Assembly: GCA_031763025.1 (NCBI GenBank)
Contig: JASSKH010000021.1
Location: forward strand, 1,550,001 to 1,614,000
DNA length: 64,000 nucleotides
Direction of reading: 5' to 3'
Source: Macrocystis pyrifera
Taxonomy: Eukaryota > Sar > Phaeophyceae > Laminariales > Laminariaceae
Shown: in pieces, positions 1-10,467 of the stretch
How the letters are laid out: each line of letters starts with the position of its first letter
Position numbering within the stretch: the stretch's first letter is position 1
Translations under genes and position numbers: made by a program
The notes under the pieces: generated by a model
Database searches by the model: none
What the model was told of the DNA's origin: nothing
Seen by the model: only the letters and a program-made list of their open reading frames with translations

Positions 1-822
1 CGATGCTTCTTCCTATCGCGCGCGCTGCGCGCAATCGTTTCATCGGCATACGGGTTGTGTTAGCTATCTCGCTCTCGCCTGGTGAATCGCGCACAGTCCT
101 CCGTCTCGCAAGGAGAGATGAACGCGATTGGTATTCAAGTCTCGACTAGAGATGGGCACCGGACAAAAGAAAAAACAGATTCACCGCGGTTTTTTTTAAA
201 CCCGGCAGGCGTTCGCAATTAGTCGGATTTTCAAAATAGATAACCGGTTTTTACTCTATTTTCATGTTTGTTTTATTTAGGGCACACACATCACTAAAAC
301 AAGCCTGCGAGCCTGCAGCCATGAACAACGCGAACATAAACATGACAGCGTGAACGTTGGGCAAACAAGGTAACCAAGAGAGTCAGGTGCGCACCTGGGA
401 GTAGTACACAACATAGTGCAAATCGAGGAAAAATCGAAAAACTATCCGCAGTTTCCTATGTTTTGGAGGTTATAACACCTGCCAAACCAAAACCGGTTCA
501 ACCGTTTTTTCTTCGATTTTCAAGAATAACGCCTCCTGCCCGGTTTTCGGTTTTTCGAAAATGCTATCCGGTGCCCACCTCTGAGGCGTTCTACGATGGT
601 GGTTCACCTTAATTTTTCTCAGGCTCCTTGCTTGACCTTAAGGAGCTCCATACCTCACCCGAAAACCGACTTCGGAAAAAAACTCAAATCGCATCCCGAT
701 GAATAACTCCACGGCCCAAGTGTACAAAAACGTCATTTTTCGAAACAAGATTGACATTGCGACGATTTCGGGTTAAGGAGGGAGCCCCGTCATTCAGGAA
801 AAAAAAAATAGCGGAAATGTGG
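1..822. other. No gene seen; presumed MDH intron
   Basis: No exon with family similarity or convincing splice sites was seen on either strand. Because exon 5 of the malate dehydrogenase gene on the minus strand ends with a good donor at 2320, this stretch is probably part of its long next intron. It contains AT-rich and C-poor single-copy-looking sequence. Confidence 0.4.
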
Positions 823-931
823 TATTACGGGGGTCCATAGTTAACGGGACCAAATTTTGTTAGTAATAATAGGTAAATATATAGGTTTTTATGTACACTA
901 TAGGTCCTGTTAACTATGGACCCCCGTAATA
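823..931. mobile_element. Palindromic MITE (TATTACGGGGG family)
   Basis: A 109-bp element with terminal inverted repeats: it opens TATTACGGGGGTCCATAGT and closes with the complement ending CCCCCGTAATA. The AT-rich middle contains the core AGGTAAATATATAGG. Closely related copies lie at 26.0-26.3 kb and 61.4-61.6 kb, so this is a dispersed non-autonomous DNA-transposon family. Confidence 0.75.
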
Positions 932-2261
932 CCTATATCGTAGAACGCGTCCTCTATTAACAGTCTCGACGCGTGATAGGATATAAGTACGTAGCACTTT
1001 CGGAAGTATTGGACTGACGGGCTGAGGAACTACTTAATCTCGTGGGGATACGGTGTGCGTTTCGCAATGTTCTCGGTTATACACCTGGGTGATGGGATTG
1101 TTCATCGCTCGCTGCACTTTCATCTTTCCTCCAAGTTAATTTTTTTCGGGGGGGGGTAAGGAATAGCCGAGCTCCTCAAGCACATTTTTTGCCGCGTGCT
1201 ACGACCCAGGTAGCTTCTTTTGGTCAAAATGTTTTCTGCCGGAGCAAGCTCCTTAACCCAAAATCGTCGGAATGCCCTCAGTTTTTACAGTGTTATTCGC
1301 GATATACCTACTGTATACAGTATACGTATAGGCTTTGGGATTCTTCATCGGGTTGCACTTTCAATTTCCTTTAAAATCAGTTTTCGGGTGGGATACGTAT
1401 GTACAGAGCTCCTATACTATAATCAAGTGATAACCCTCAGGAAAATTAGGCGCCACCCGTGCGAGGCAAGCACGCATCATCAGCGAACTCAGACGCTACC
1501 CCTACGAGGCAAACACGCGCCGCCGTTACCTTAGCACGCGTTATTTGGCACAGCCCCATCAAAATAGTGGTGCAAACTATAGTCGTAGCATGGGGCTCTC
1601 AACACTAAAAGCGGTGGTCGTTCTCGGTGTTGGCGCGTGCTTCCGGAGGGGGTTTGCACCCACCTGGCATGTTTTTGTGAGGTGTCTCCTTTGAGGAGCT
1701 CCAAACCAGACCCAACACTCGATGTTGAGCAACCTCGTGAGCTGAGCGCGATACACCCCCCCACGGGCTAAGTATCGAACGAACAACATATTGTAACACA
1801 TGCAGTGGTAAATTATCCACTTTGAGACCGCTTCGGGACGGACAATTTAGATGGTCTTATCTCGAACATGGTCTTATACTTTACTACTGAAAAGAGGATC
1901 CCATACAAATTTCGAATAGGCTCTCTTCCTCGTGACGAGCCGATTTACCTCATCAAGGTCTTATCCACCCTAACGTCCTGAGCCGGAGTGCCTTAAAGTG
2001 GATACCCCCGCTGTACAACGGACCCAAAGGCATCGGGCAGCTGTTCCATCAAGGAGCTCCGTCAGCGAAACCAGTTTCAGGCTCAACACCTACCGTACGT
2101 ATGACGGCCCTATCGTTCCTTCAGACCCAGGTATCGCCTGGTGAGCTTCGGTTCGGACTCGAATTAACCAAACACGCGGTTGCGCGAGCTACGGTTGTAC
2201 CGTCAGACGGCAGGCGACGCCTCTTAAGCGACGACACCTTGCCGAGCGAAAACAAAACGCA
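932..2261. other. Gene-free intronic stretch
   Basis: No exon was recognised. I looked on the minus strand for the missing C-terminal part of malate dehydrogenase (the Arg-Gly then Ser-Ser-Ala region and the final helices) and did not find it, so those exons are probably outside the window. Confidence 0.4.
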
Positions 2262-2297
2262 CCGTGCATGATATATATGAGTACACCCCCCCCCCCC
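2262..2297 (+). mobile_element. Severely truncated C-tailed retroposon end
   Basis: The sequence TGCATGATATATATGAGTAC followed by a C run matches the last ~20 bp of the longer C-tailed family (copies near 16.2, 24.7 and 25.2 kb). Only the 3' tip is present, as expected for strong 5' truncation. It lies in an intron just past the exon 5 donor of the malate dehydrogenase gene. Confidence 0.5.
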
Positions 2298-2320
2298 TCG
2301 CTCCAAACCTCCCTCCTCAC

Positions 2321-2715
2321 CTGTCGCGTACCGCCGGTACAAGACTTGTGGAAACCCACTCACGCCACCGCGTCTCCTTCAAACCTCCCTCCCACGCGTC
2401 AGCTTGATTCGGCAGTTCTTTGGGAGCACCGTTTCCGGCCCGTCGTCGCATTGCACTGCCCACGTGCACCCAGCGACCGTCGACCTCTGCCTCTGCCCGA
2501 GAAACGTCGGGCCACATGGTTGGGGAGTGATTGCCCCAGAGGTACACGCCTCGAACCTCGACGCGGGAAGGCGGGACGGGCTGTTCGCTTTCAACTGGTG
2601 CGGGGGATATTTTCGAGGAAATTTCTTCGGCGACCATCGCCGACAAGCGGTCCTGGTCCAAGCGGGCGAGACTGCTGAACTGGCTGCGAGGGATAGAGGG
2701 CGCGGAGGCTGAGGC
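2321..2715 (-). CDS. MDH-like gene, exon 5
   Basis: Starts after a CAG acceptor in phase 0 and ends at donor GTGAGG in phase 2. It encodes residues 214-344 with APSIPRSQF, the catalytic motif LARLDQDR and the catalytic histidine in LWGNHSPT. Two stretches are longer than in typical family members. The exon carrying the RGxAxIxxRGxSSA continuation was not found. Confidence 0.85.
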
Positions 2716-5700
2716 CTGCCAAAGGATGGTTGAGGAGAAAAGCGGCGGAGCGATACGTAGCGCCAACACCAGCATCATCACCAACATCAATGCCGACGCC
2801 AACGTCAGCACCAACACTACACAGCGGAACCGATATCAATAATCACCACCGCAGCACCAGCATCAAAACCGCCACCCCCGTCAACGCCAAGAACACCGCC
2901 TTAAGCACCAACACCAACACCACCACAACCACGGCCATCGACACCACCACCCCCACCAACACAACTACTACTAGTACCAGCAGCAATACCACCGACAGCG
3001 AACAAAACCACCACCTCCACCGCCGCACATGTCAACCACAGCAACAAAATAGCTCACCACGAGGCAGTTGGTGCACGCCGGGTTGGCGACAACCAGTACC
3101 CTGACACTTTTCTTGGCGCACTTCGCCAGCGCCGCCCCGTGCTCCGCCATGATGGGCACATTTTTCGCTACGAGGTCCCGCCGCTGCATCCCCTGCGAAG
3201 TCAAACGGACAGTTTTTGTATATCGAAATGCAGTGGTGCACAGCTCGGACAGATCATACAGATCATGGTCTATCTATATGATCTATGTATCTATGTATCT
3301 ATCTAGTGTAGATCATCTAGCTCCTCACCTGCCGATGTCAGAGGTTGTGAAGGATCTGCAAAGTACAGATCCAACCCAGGAAACATGTGCTAGATCATGT
3401 AGATTGTACGGCTCCTACCCGGCAACATGAGCTATTGTAGAACAGATCCAACCCAGGAAACATGTGCTAGATCATGTAGATTATACGACTCCCACCCGGC
3501 AACATGAGCTATTGTAGAACAAATATCGGGAGTAGATCATACCGATATGTAACTGCCTTGAAATCGATTTTCTGCCCGAGGTGTGAACTATTGAAAAATC
3601 CAGGGCTTTTCGCGGGTCACGGGGTGTTCAAAATATCACGGGTCGGGTCGAGTCTGTTCAGCAAGTGTTCAAAATCTCACGGGTCGGGTCGGGTCGGGTC
3701 AATAGTTTTCAAATCTCGCGGGTCGGGACAGGTCGGGTCGAGAGTTTTTCAAATCTCACGGGTCGGGTTGGGTCGGGTCAAGAACTTTTCAAATCTCACG
3801 GGTCGGGTCGGGTCGGGTCAACAGCTTTTCAAATCTCGCGGGTCGGGTCGGGTCGGGTCAAGAGGCTTTCAAAATCTCGCGGGTCGGGCCTGGTCAAGTT
3901 AACACACCTCAAAATTTTCGCGGGGTCGGGTCGGGTCAGCTGAGCCGACCCGACCCCACCCGACCCGACCGGTGAGGTTTGACCCGACTCGCGAAAAGCG
4001 CTGGAATAATCCATGTCAGATCTAAATATATTGGGGTAATTTGAGAGTTCCAACGGTTCATACAAAGGTTGAGGAGCCCCGGCAGCGAGAAATGTTTGGG
4101 CTATACTATACCTGGTACTATACTATACAATACAATACAATACTATACTATACTCTATAAATAATATACTATAATCAAGTAAAACCCCTACCGTAGCAAG
4201 GCTGGAACATCGAACAAATCCTTGGTAGGGTGCTTGAAAACAACTTGGTTGGAGCAAATTCAGTTCGGTTTCCTTGTGGTCCGTTTCCCATGTAAAAATG
4301 GTCCCAACGCATGGAATCTCCCTAACAGCTAACCCAACCCAATAATAACTAGAGGCTAGACGTGGCATTTTGGCCACTCTTTGCTACATGTTGTTGGGTT
4401 GGCCTAGCTCTTAGTAAGATCCGTGGGTTGGGATCGTTTTGACTTGGGAAACAGACCACAAGAAAACCCAACTAAATTGTTTGAACGACGTATTCGGTAG
4501 GTCACGTACCGAAGTATGCCGGGGGTGTTCACCCTACCGAACTGGTTTGGTGCGGCCTCGATACCCTGTCGAACTTTCCGGTATGGGTCGGTACGAACTC
4601 GATACCGGTACCTGGCACTTCTGTAAGTTCGGTACTACCTCCGTTACACTTTGGCAAGCTCTTCGGTAAATTCGGTACGACCTCGATACCGGTACCCGAC
4701 ACTTTTGGCAAGTTCGGTACGCCCACTAATACTACCCCGGGTACCGGTTCACCTTACCGAATACACCCTCGTATACTTTTTCCCACCAGGTATTCGAAAA
4801 TGCACTGCTGTAGACAGACCTCTTTAGGCCCGACACGATTGGCAACACGACCGCCCCTTGTGTCAGAAGACTGGCGGATAGTCTTGGCCATCCAAACACC
4901 TGCAGCTCTCGGGCGGGTTCATTCGGAAGACCTTAACCTTGCATACGCCCAGGGACCGACGCCGCTGAAAGCAGCCGCAAAAAAACTCCTAATCGCCAAA
5001 GCCTGGAGAAAACCTTCCGACGTGCTTACAGCTACATATATAACTGTGTATTGACATCTCTCGTAGAGTAGTGATTGGAGTAAAACTTGGACCGACACAC
5101 GAAGAATGTCTCACCTGCAGTCGTGGAAACCCTCCTAAGAGCACCGCGACGTCGGCCCCCTCGAATGCCACCTCGGGATCACTCGTAGCGACTACCTCTG
5201 TCACCTGGCGGCGTCGACGGCAGGGAATTAATAACAATACAATACTTTATCACGCAAGTCAGGGGTGCACGCAAACAAAAACAAGTCACCCCACTATATC
5301 TCTATATACACATTTTCGAGATCCAGACCGGGGAGTATATTATAACCATGTACTAAAACCAAGAAAAAAAAAAAAAAACGTTTTTGTGTAAATTGTCCGG
5401 AAATTCCGCCCCGCTGTTTTCATAGTGAGCGTGGTGTCGTTTAGTCTTTTATGCCGTGCCCCCCTGAGCAAGTGCCAAGGTGTGCAACACGTAGTTGCTG
5501 ATAGGCAACTGCTCGGTAGTTCAACTCTCTAGAACAGATCTCTCGTTTAGGTCCAAAATACGAAGGCTTGGACTTAGAGTGAGGTCATGTTGGCAAGCGG
5601 TGAAATGGATAACACGCACATTATTTACCAGGAAATTGGCAAGGCCTTCGCTGGCCAACCGGCCATGCCCGCGGAAACTCTCTGAACCCTCTCAGGGTTT

Positions 5701-7165
5701 TTGCCGTCGGAGACCACTGTTCCAAGACAGAACAGCTGGCGCTAGGAACTCGTTCAGCAGGATATTTGTAACTGTCGTCAACTTGTGTGCGTTGGTGGCT
5801 GTTCTGCTGCCTATTGGGAGGATGGCCATCACTGTTTTTAACAACAAACAAAAACGCCAAAAACAAAATTTTCCTTTTGGCGTAACGGTGGACGCCTCAG
5901 ACCAACTCGAAAGGGATCCCCTGTTTTCGGCGCCTTCAAATTCACAAACCATTAATAGCATTCGCTCATAACAAGCGTTTCGTTCGTATCCCCTGTAGGG
6001 TAACGTAGGTGTGCAAGCTGTGCAAACCCTTCTTCGTCGGCCCGTGAGGCATCGCGACGTCGTAAAATCATAGCCATTCGGAATCCGGGATCCTTCAGCC
6101 GACTAGTCGTACATGTTCCTGTCTAGGCTCGACCGGAACGACTTACGCTCCATTTCGGCTTCTGCCGTAGGCAGTACCCAGAGGCATTGGCAGGGTGTGT
6201 TACTGGTTTCCTCGCACAAATAAACCCCACACCGCTGTTTAAAAAAATGGTCGGGACCCCATGCCATGCTCAGGAAAAAAAAAAGAGCAGGCAGTCAGCC
6301 AGAATGCAAGACGCTGGCGTTTGGCTTCTGCAGCCACATTCCTACCGCCCTTCCCGCCCCCCCGTCCCCCGTCCCTCATTTTCCTCCCCTCACCCTCCCC
6401 CCCTCCCGCAATAAAAACGCCTTGCGACTGCAACTGTAACCGACCGCGTAACGCCCCCCCGTCGGGGGGCAGAGATAACTCGTCCCCTCACTCACAAACC
6501 TCGGGAGGCAGAACTGACTCGTCCCTTCACTCACAATGCCGGTCTTGTTTGCGCGAGGAGGCCGAGCGAAAGCGTCGCTGAAGTAAATGCTGGCTCGCTT
6601 TTGCCCCCCCCCCCCGCCCGCTTGTCACCCGGGCTTGGCACATTGGCGCACTGGCACACACCGCAACATGTAAACAACGGGCGAGAGTCCTCTACGTTCG
6701 CCGCCGTTCTGCCTCGATAAACCCCACATGGCGGCACTGAAGAACAAAAAGCGGAGCTCCTGCGCGCGCCCTTTCTTAACAGTTATAATCCTCATACCGT
6801 ACCGCAGTAGTGTTGCCCCCACCATAACTGTAACGGTTACTCCACACTACTTTCAAGTATTGTATCCCAAACAAAGAGGGCGCAGCTCTAGAGGGGTTAT
6901 CCCTGTGCCCCGCCTTCCCTCCCCCCGCTACACCCACAGGTGGCCGGGACCCCCCCCCCCCCCCCCCCCGCGCGCTGGAAAATGCGGTCATGCAATAATC
7001 CTTGTGGAGACATTTAACAATGTCTATAGCAAACCCCACTATAGCAAACCCCACAAGGTGTCGACAATCGCTCAATTCGGCCCGCCTGATGGTGTGTTAC
7101 TTTGTTCAACGTCTCCACATACGCCCACATTGTACACTGGGGGTCCCGACAACCTGTGCCACCAT

Positions 7166-7197
<32 letters not shown>

Positions 7198-9828
7198 ACA
7201 CACAGATACGTCAGGTGACGACAGTTTAGGCGTGTGATGGGCGACCATTTGCGCTAAAATAAACTATTAATATGGTTAGCGTGGGAGTTCCTAAATATGT
7301 GACTGACTACGCTCGAAACTGTCGCCTCTTGACATCTGCCCCCAACCCGTGTCCTTCCACTCTTCGACACGTGTCGACGAGGGACGCAAGTGCTGAACTC
7401 TTCTCGCATAGATGGCATAGCTGTCGCTAGAAACTCACGCAGCGGGACGTTTATAACTGTCGTCAACGTGTGTGCGTTGGTGTACGTAAACGAAAAATGA
7501 AGAAACAAATTCACAAAACGTACTGGATACGACAAGCAGAACATGCAGCAACTTCTGCACGAGTATGAAGTGCTGCTGTTTATTTTCCGAGTACCGAGTC
7601 CCTAAGTCCGATTCCGTCAAACACACGTCATCCCACCAGCCACTGGCGATCTTCCCGTCACCGATCACACCCCACCCTACTGGCCACCGTTGAACTCCCC
7701 GCGAGCGGGTGAGCGGTGAGCGCCCCCTCCTAGCCGTGCCCCTTCGTAGCTGTCCTGCGCTTCGTCGTACAGCTGCTGTGTCTTTTTCCAACCGCTACAC
7801 CTCCAAAACCTCGGATACAGCTGTGATGTTCCTTGTCCGAGTGCACAAGTCCGAGTCTGCCGAAAACACTCCACCCCACCAGCCACCGTCGGTCTTCCCG
7901 CCGCCGATCACACCCCAGCCCACTGGCACCGTCGGACTGCCCGCCAGTCGGTCAGCGGTTGACCCTAGCCGTGCTTCTAGCGAGCCTGCGCTTCGCTTAC
8001 AGCTGCTGCAGTATGACTCTTTCCACCCGGTACAACACCTAAACCTCCGATACAGCAAAAGTAGCGCTGCACCAAAGTTCACGAGGTTGCTGCAGAAGAG
8101 AGCGCACAACAGGACGTGCACGGGAGACCAGCAGCGCACAGCAGGTATCCCAGCGAGGCGTTCCCATTCGCGACACTACTAGGTACGCACGGCCTCGGCA
8201 GCGGCTGTGCTCCCGCGTGTGTCCCCTGCCTGGTCCCGCGGGTACTGCAGCTGTGCTGCTGCCGTGCGGAAAAATGTGTTTTGATGACTCTCATATGTGA
8301 TATTACTCGGCCACGATTTTTTCGGAGATCATCGCAGATCATATCGGTCGTGCGTAGGTACAGTCACGTAGATACATGTCACGGCAAGATAATAACGCCT
8401 CCCCCAGAAAAAAAGCAGCCGCCGAATATAGAACATACATGCAAGGCACGTGCCGTAGTGGGAAGAAGGGAGAAGAGCTAGTGACGTCGGATCTGAGTTA
8501 CAACTCTTACTACAGTATGAGGGAGAGAGAAAAGAAGGGCGAAAAACAATAAATGGCGTGGGGGGGGGGGGAAACACTGCGCTCACCAGGTCGGAGTAAC
8601 AGTCCTGGATCTCCATGGCGACCCCTTCCAGAGCTTTGGCGCAGGGTTCGATGTCCAGGAGCCGGAGACGAACCTTCCTCCCCTCGCCGAAGACCCTTCC
8701 ATGGAGGATGAGAGGGACAAGAGCGTAGGCGATTTGACCCGCGCCTCCGGTAATTGCGACACACACATCACCGTCCAGGGATACGGGGGGCGAAGGTGGT
8801 AGTGGTGGTGGCGGTCGCGGCGGCTGCGGTGAGGTGTTGCCGACTGTCGGCGTAGGTGCGAGGCGTGGCTTCTGTAGCGGTGTATTGCTTATTGGATCGG
8901 CCGGCCTGAAGCCGGAGGGGAGGAAGGGATGAAGGGAGAGAAGGAGGGAGGGAGGGGGGGGGGGTGTACTCATTAGGGGGGGGTTCTCTGGCTCGGTTGT
9001 GGGGAACATGCTATTAATAAGATGTCGACACCAACACCAACATCAGCACCTACGATACACCTACACCAACACCAACTTTAAAAACAAACAAGGCCAACCC
9101 CAATGCAAAAGCCATGATCAGCATCAACGACACCATGGACTTACACATCGTAAACTACGCAGTCATCTGCGCGTGGTTCTACAACACCATGCCCGTTAGA
9201 GCTCTAATACAAAGCACACGTGCATACGTATCATAGCACCACGATGGCAGAGCGTACACACAGCACATCAGATACCTGGTACGTGATACCTGGTACAGCA
9301 GTAACTGATGCCGGTGCGTACCTGGTACCTGATACGTGGCACAGCCGTGAAGCAGCAACGAAAACAACAACAGCAGTAAACCAAGGAGAATAAAAAAAAA
9401 AAAGCAAAAAAAAAAGCAGTAAACCGGCGTCGCGAGAGCATGGCCATGATAACGCCAAGCAGCTCGAAGCACAGCCACCGATACACCCGAAGCCGGAACG
9501 CCACGGCCAGAAGCCACCAGGTGTTGACTTCATGTTGGTGTTATAGCAGAGGAACACCTATGGTCTAACATGATAGCTACCCACCACAGGTACACCTCGT
9601 ACGAAGCGCAATCAGGTCGCAGGTCGCATCGATCCCCCACTTCGTCCATCTCTATGCTATATAATAACATCAATACATATTATCGATGTGGAGGAGTAGG
9701 GTATCTTGAGCTTTGCACGCGGTTGGCGCTCACCTGTTGGCAGGGCCGAGAGGGGACTCTTGGGTTGCAAAGGCGACCAAGACATTCGCCAGCAACGCAA
9801 GCACCCACACCAAGCTCCTTGGCACCAT
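2321..9828 (-). CDS. Malate dehydrogenase-like protein, plastid-type presequence (5' five exons)
   Basis: Spliced minus-strand gene with exons 9734-9828, 8587-8905, 5115-5204, 3058-3192 and 2321-2715, all with GT-AG ends and matching phases, giving 344 residues. Residues 1-22 form a signal peptide with an A-F site (NVLVAFATQ), followed by a Pro-rich linker; this resembles heterokont plastid presequences. The Rossmann motif TGGAGQIAY lies at 84-92 and LLDIEP at 114-119. Its Asp116 favours NAD over NADP. The substrate loop has Arg166 and Arg172; NPACTNCL, then RLDQDR (catalytic Asp233) and WGNHS (catalytic His276) follow. The family oxidises malate to oxaloacetate with NAD. Compared with ordinary cytosolic-type enzymes there are added loops around residues 249-266 and 285-325, so this is a divergent paralogue. 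The last ~110 residues are off the window. Confidence 0.82.
3058..3192 (-). CDS. MDH-like gene, exon 4
   Basis: A 45-codon exon, phase 0 at both ends (acceptor TTCGCAG, donor GTGAGC). It carries GMQRRDL of the substrate loop and [14 protein letters not shown], the strand and turn that contact the nicotinamide ring in malate dehydrogenases. Confidence 0.88.
3235..3535. repeat. Dispersed GATC-rich element with internal duplication
   Basis: Rich in GATCTA and GATCATGTAGAT. A ~76-bp unit containing AACCCAGGAAACATGTGCTA and CGGCAACATGAGCTATTG is present twice in tandem (about 3370-3445 and 3446-3520). Related copies lie near 12.4, 18.7, 38.0, 39.8-40.3, 41.1-41.5, 46.0-46.3 and 56.6 kb. Confidence 0.6.
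3600..3985. repeat. GGGTCGGGTC minisatellite with inverted end
   Basis: About six imperfect 50-60 bp units, each a TCAAAATCTCACG-like spacer followed by three or four GGGTC pentamers. The array ends in the reverse form (CCCGACCCGACC) near 3940-3980, so it can fold back. A related shorter array is at about 38.26-38.35 kb. Confidence 0.75.
4540..4770. repeat. Short tandem duplication (GATACCGGTACC units)
   Basis: Two or more imperfect copies of a block containing GGTACGACCTCGATACCGG, then a TGGCAAG-TTCGGTACG stretch. It lies in intron 3 of the malate dehydrogenase gene. No coding potential was recognised. Confidence 0.5.
5115..5204 (-). CDS. MDH-like gene, exon 3
   Basis: A 30-codon exon, phase 0 at both ends (acceptor CGCCGCCAG, donor GTGAGA). 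It encodes [20 protein letters not shown] and GGFPR, the conserved third strand and the start of the mobile substrate loop of malate dehydrogenase. Confidence 0.88.
5700..5850. repeat. Copy of a dispersed repeat shared with 7425-7510
   Basis: The stretch around CGCTAGGAACTCG and ACTGTCGTCAACTTGTGTG is closely matched near 7425-7490 (CGCTAGAAACTCACG, ACTGTCGTCAACGTGTG). Both copies lie in the malate dehydrogenase introns. An open frame of 158 codons covers this copy but looks like a by-product of the repeat. Confidence 0.45.
6935..7160. mobile_element. MITE with CACAGGTGGCCGGGAC inverted ends
   Basis: Left end CACAGGTGGCCGGGACCCCC, right end the complement (GGGGGTCCCGACAACCTGTG). The interior has CTTGTGGAGACATTTAACAA and, inverted, TTGTTCAACGTCTCCAC, plus CCCCACAAGGTGTCGAC. 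Two more copies lie at 24294-24491 and 25701-25908. A second long C run starts just beyond the right end. Confidence 0.7.
7630..8065. repeat. Imperfect tandem duplication, ~240-bp period
   Basis: The block with CACCAGCCACTGGCGATCTT, GATCACACCCCACCCTACTGG and a GTGAGCGG stretch (from ~7632) recurs from ~7871 (CACCAGCCACCGTCGGTCTT, GATCACACCCCAGCCCACTGG). It lies in MDH intron 2. Confidence 0.6.
8430..8560 (+). mobile_element. SINE fragment (3' body)
   Basis: Shares the body motifs GGCACGTGCCGTAGTGGGAAG, CGGATCTGAGT and GAGAAAAGAAGGGCG with the fuller SINE copies near 19.1-19.45 kb and 60.1-60.3 kb, and ends in a short A-rich tail. It sits 26 bp from the donor of MDH exon 2. Confidence 0.5.
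8587..8905 (-). CDS. MDH-like gene, exon 2
   Basis: Acceptor CCGGCTTCAG preceded by a long C/T tract, one base completing Arg32 from exon 1; donor GTGAGC in phase 0. It encodes a ~40-residue Pro/Thr/Ser linker, then the NAD-binding Rossmann start ([15 protein letters not shown]), LLDIEP and [12 protein letters not shown]. The linker is where a transit-peptide region would be expected. Confidence 0.85.
9734..9828 (-). CDS. MDH-like gene, exon 1 (signal peptide)
   Basis: ATG at 9828, 31 codons plus two bases, donor GTGAGC. It encodes a short basic start and a hydrophobic helix, [18 protein letters not shown], followed by a hydrophilic stretch. The phase-2 end joins exactly to exon 2. The link to MDH rests on phase, the consensus splice sites and the position upstream, not on homology. 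Confidence 0.65.
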
Positions 9829-10309
9829 GACCCTTCTGGTGTCCCAGCGCTCGCTGCCTCAACCCTCTCTACACATGACATATTTTCCAAATTGAACCAA
9901 GTTGAGGGTTTCCACACTAATAGAGTCGCATGTTGGTTCAGAGTGTAGAACGTTCCACGTTTTATTCCTCAAGCTCGTTTGAACCTGGCCACTTCCGTGC
10001 AGCTGAGCTGTGCAGTAGCAGAAAAAGTGTGAGGAGGGGTGAGACTACCGGCCAAGGATCCAGCTGGCTGGGGGGTGTAGCTAAGATCAATTCGGAGCGC
10101 CGTCTGGGACCCTTGCCGAGGCCCTCAATCACTGCCCGAACTCTCGCAGAAACGGAAATTGCGGCGTTATTACGTACCAGGTATAATAGTTGCTTTGTGA
10201 GGACATAGCCCAACAACTCGGACTCAGAGGCACGGAAGGTAGCCGAGCTTCTGGAGCACCGATCTACCAGTAGGGGGTTCGTAGTGGTATACCCACCGCA
10301 GCGGCAACC
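9829..10309. promoter_or_regulatory. Shared intergenic region of a divergent gene pair
   Basis: The start codons of the malate dehydrogenase-like gene (minus) and the lipase gene (plus) are 481 bp apart, head to head, so both promoters and 5' leaders must lie here unless there are upstream non-coding exons. No classical TATA box is evident. The region is free of the dispersed repeats that fill the surrounding introns. Confidence 0.45.
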
Positions 10310-10467
10310 ATGCTTGGCGCGACGCTCGGCTGGGTGCACTTGTCGGTTGTCGCGACCGTACTCTGCTTGTCCACGGCCGGACAGTATGTCCTGCTCGCCT
10401 TCAACGCTCTGTTTCCTTTCCCTGGTGCGCTGGAATGCCTGTATCGACGATCTCAAGCCCTACAAAG
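10310..10467 (+). CDS. Lipase exon 1 (membrane anchor or signal)
   Basis: ATG at 10310, donor GTGAGT, phase 2. It encodes MLGATLGWVHLSVVATVLCL and a second hydrophobic stretch ending in LFPFPG. Similar N-terminal anchors occur in yeast-type steryl ester hydrolases. Linked to exon 2 by phase. Confidence 0.72.

Noticed and set aside
2121..2240. Possible MDH exon 6 on the minus strand (a TPEGDWV-like string)
   Set aside because: The seven-residue resemblance (SPGDTWV) ends in a stop and the flanking residues do not fit; phase and acceptor are not convincing.
5495..5971. 158-codon open frame in an MDH intron
   Set aside because: Contains a dispersed repeat shared with 7425-7510 and runs antisense to a supported gene.
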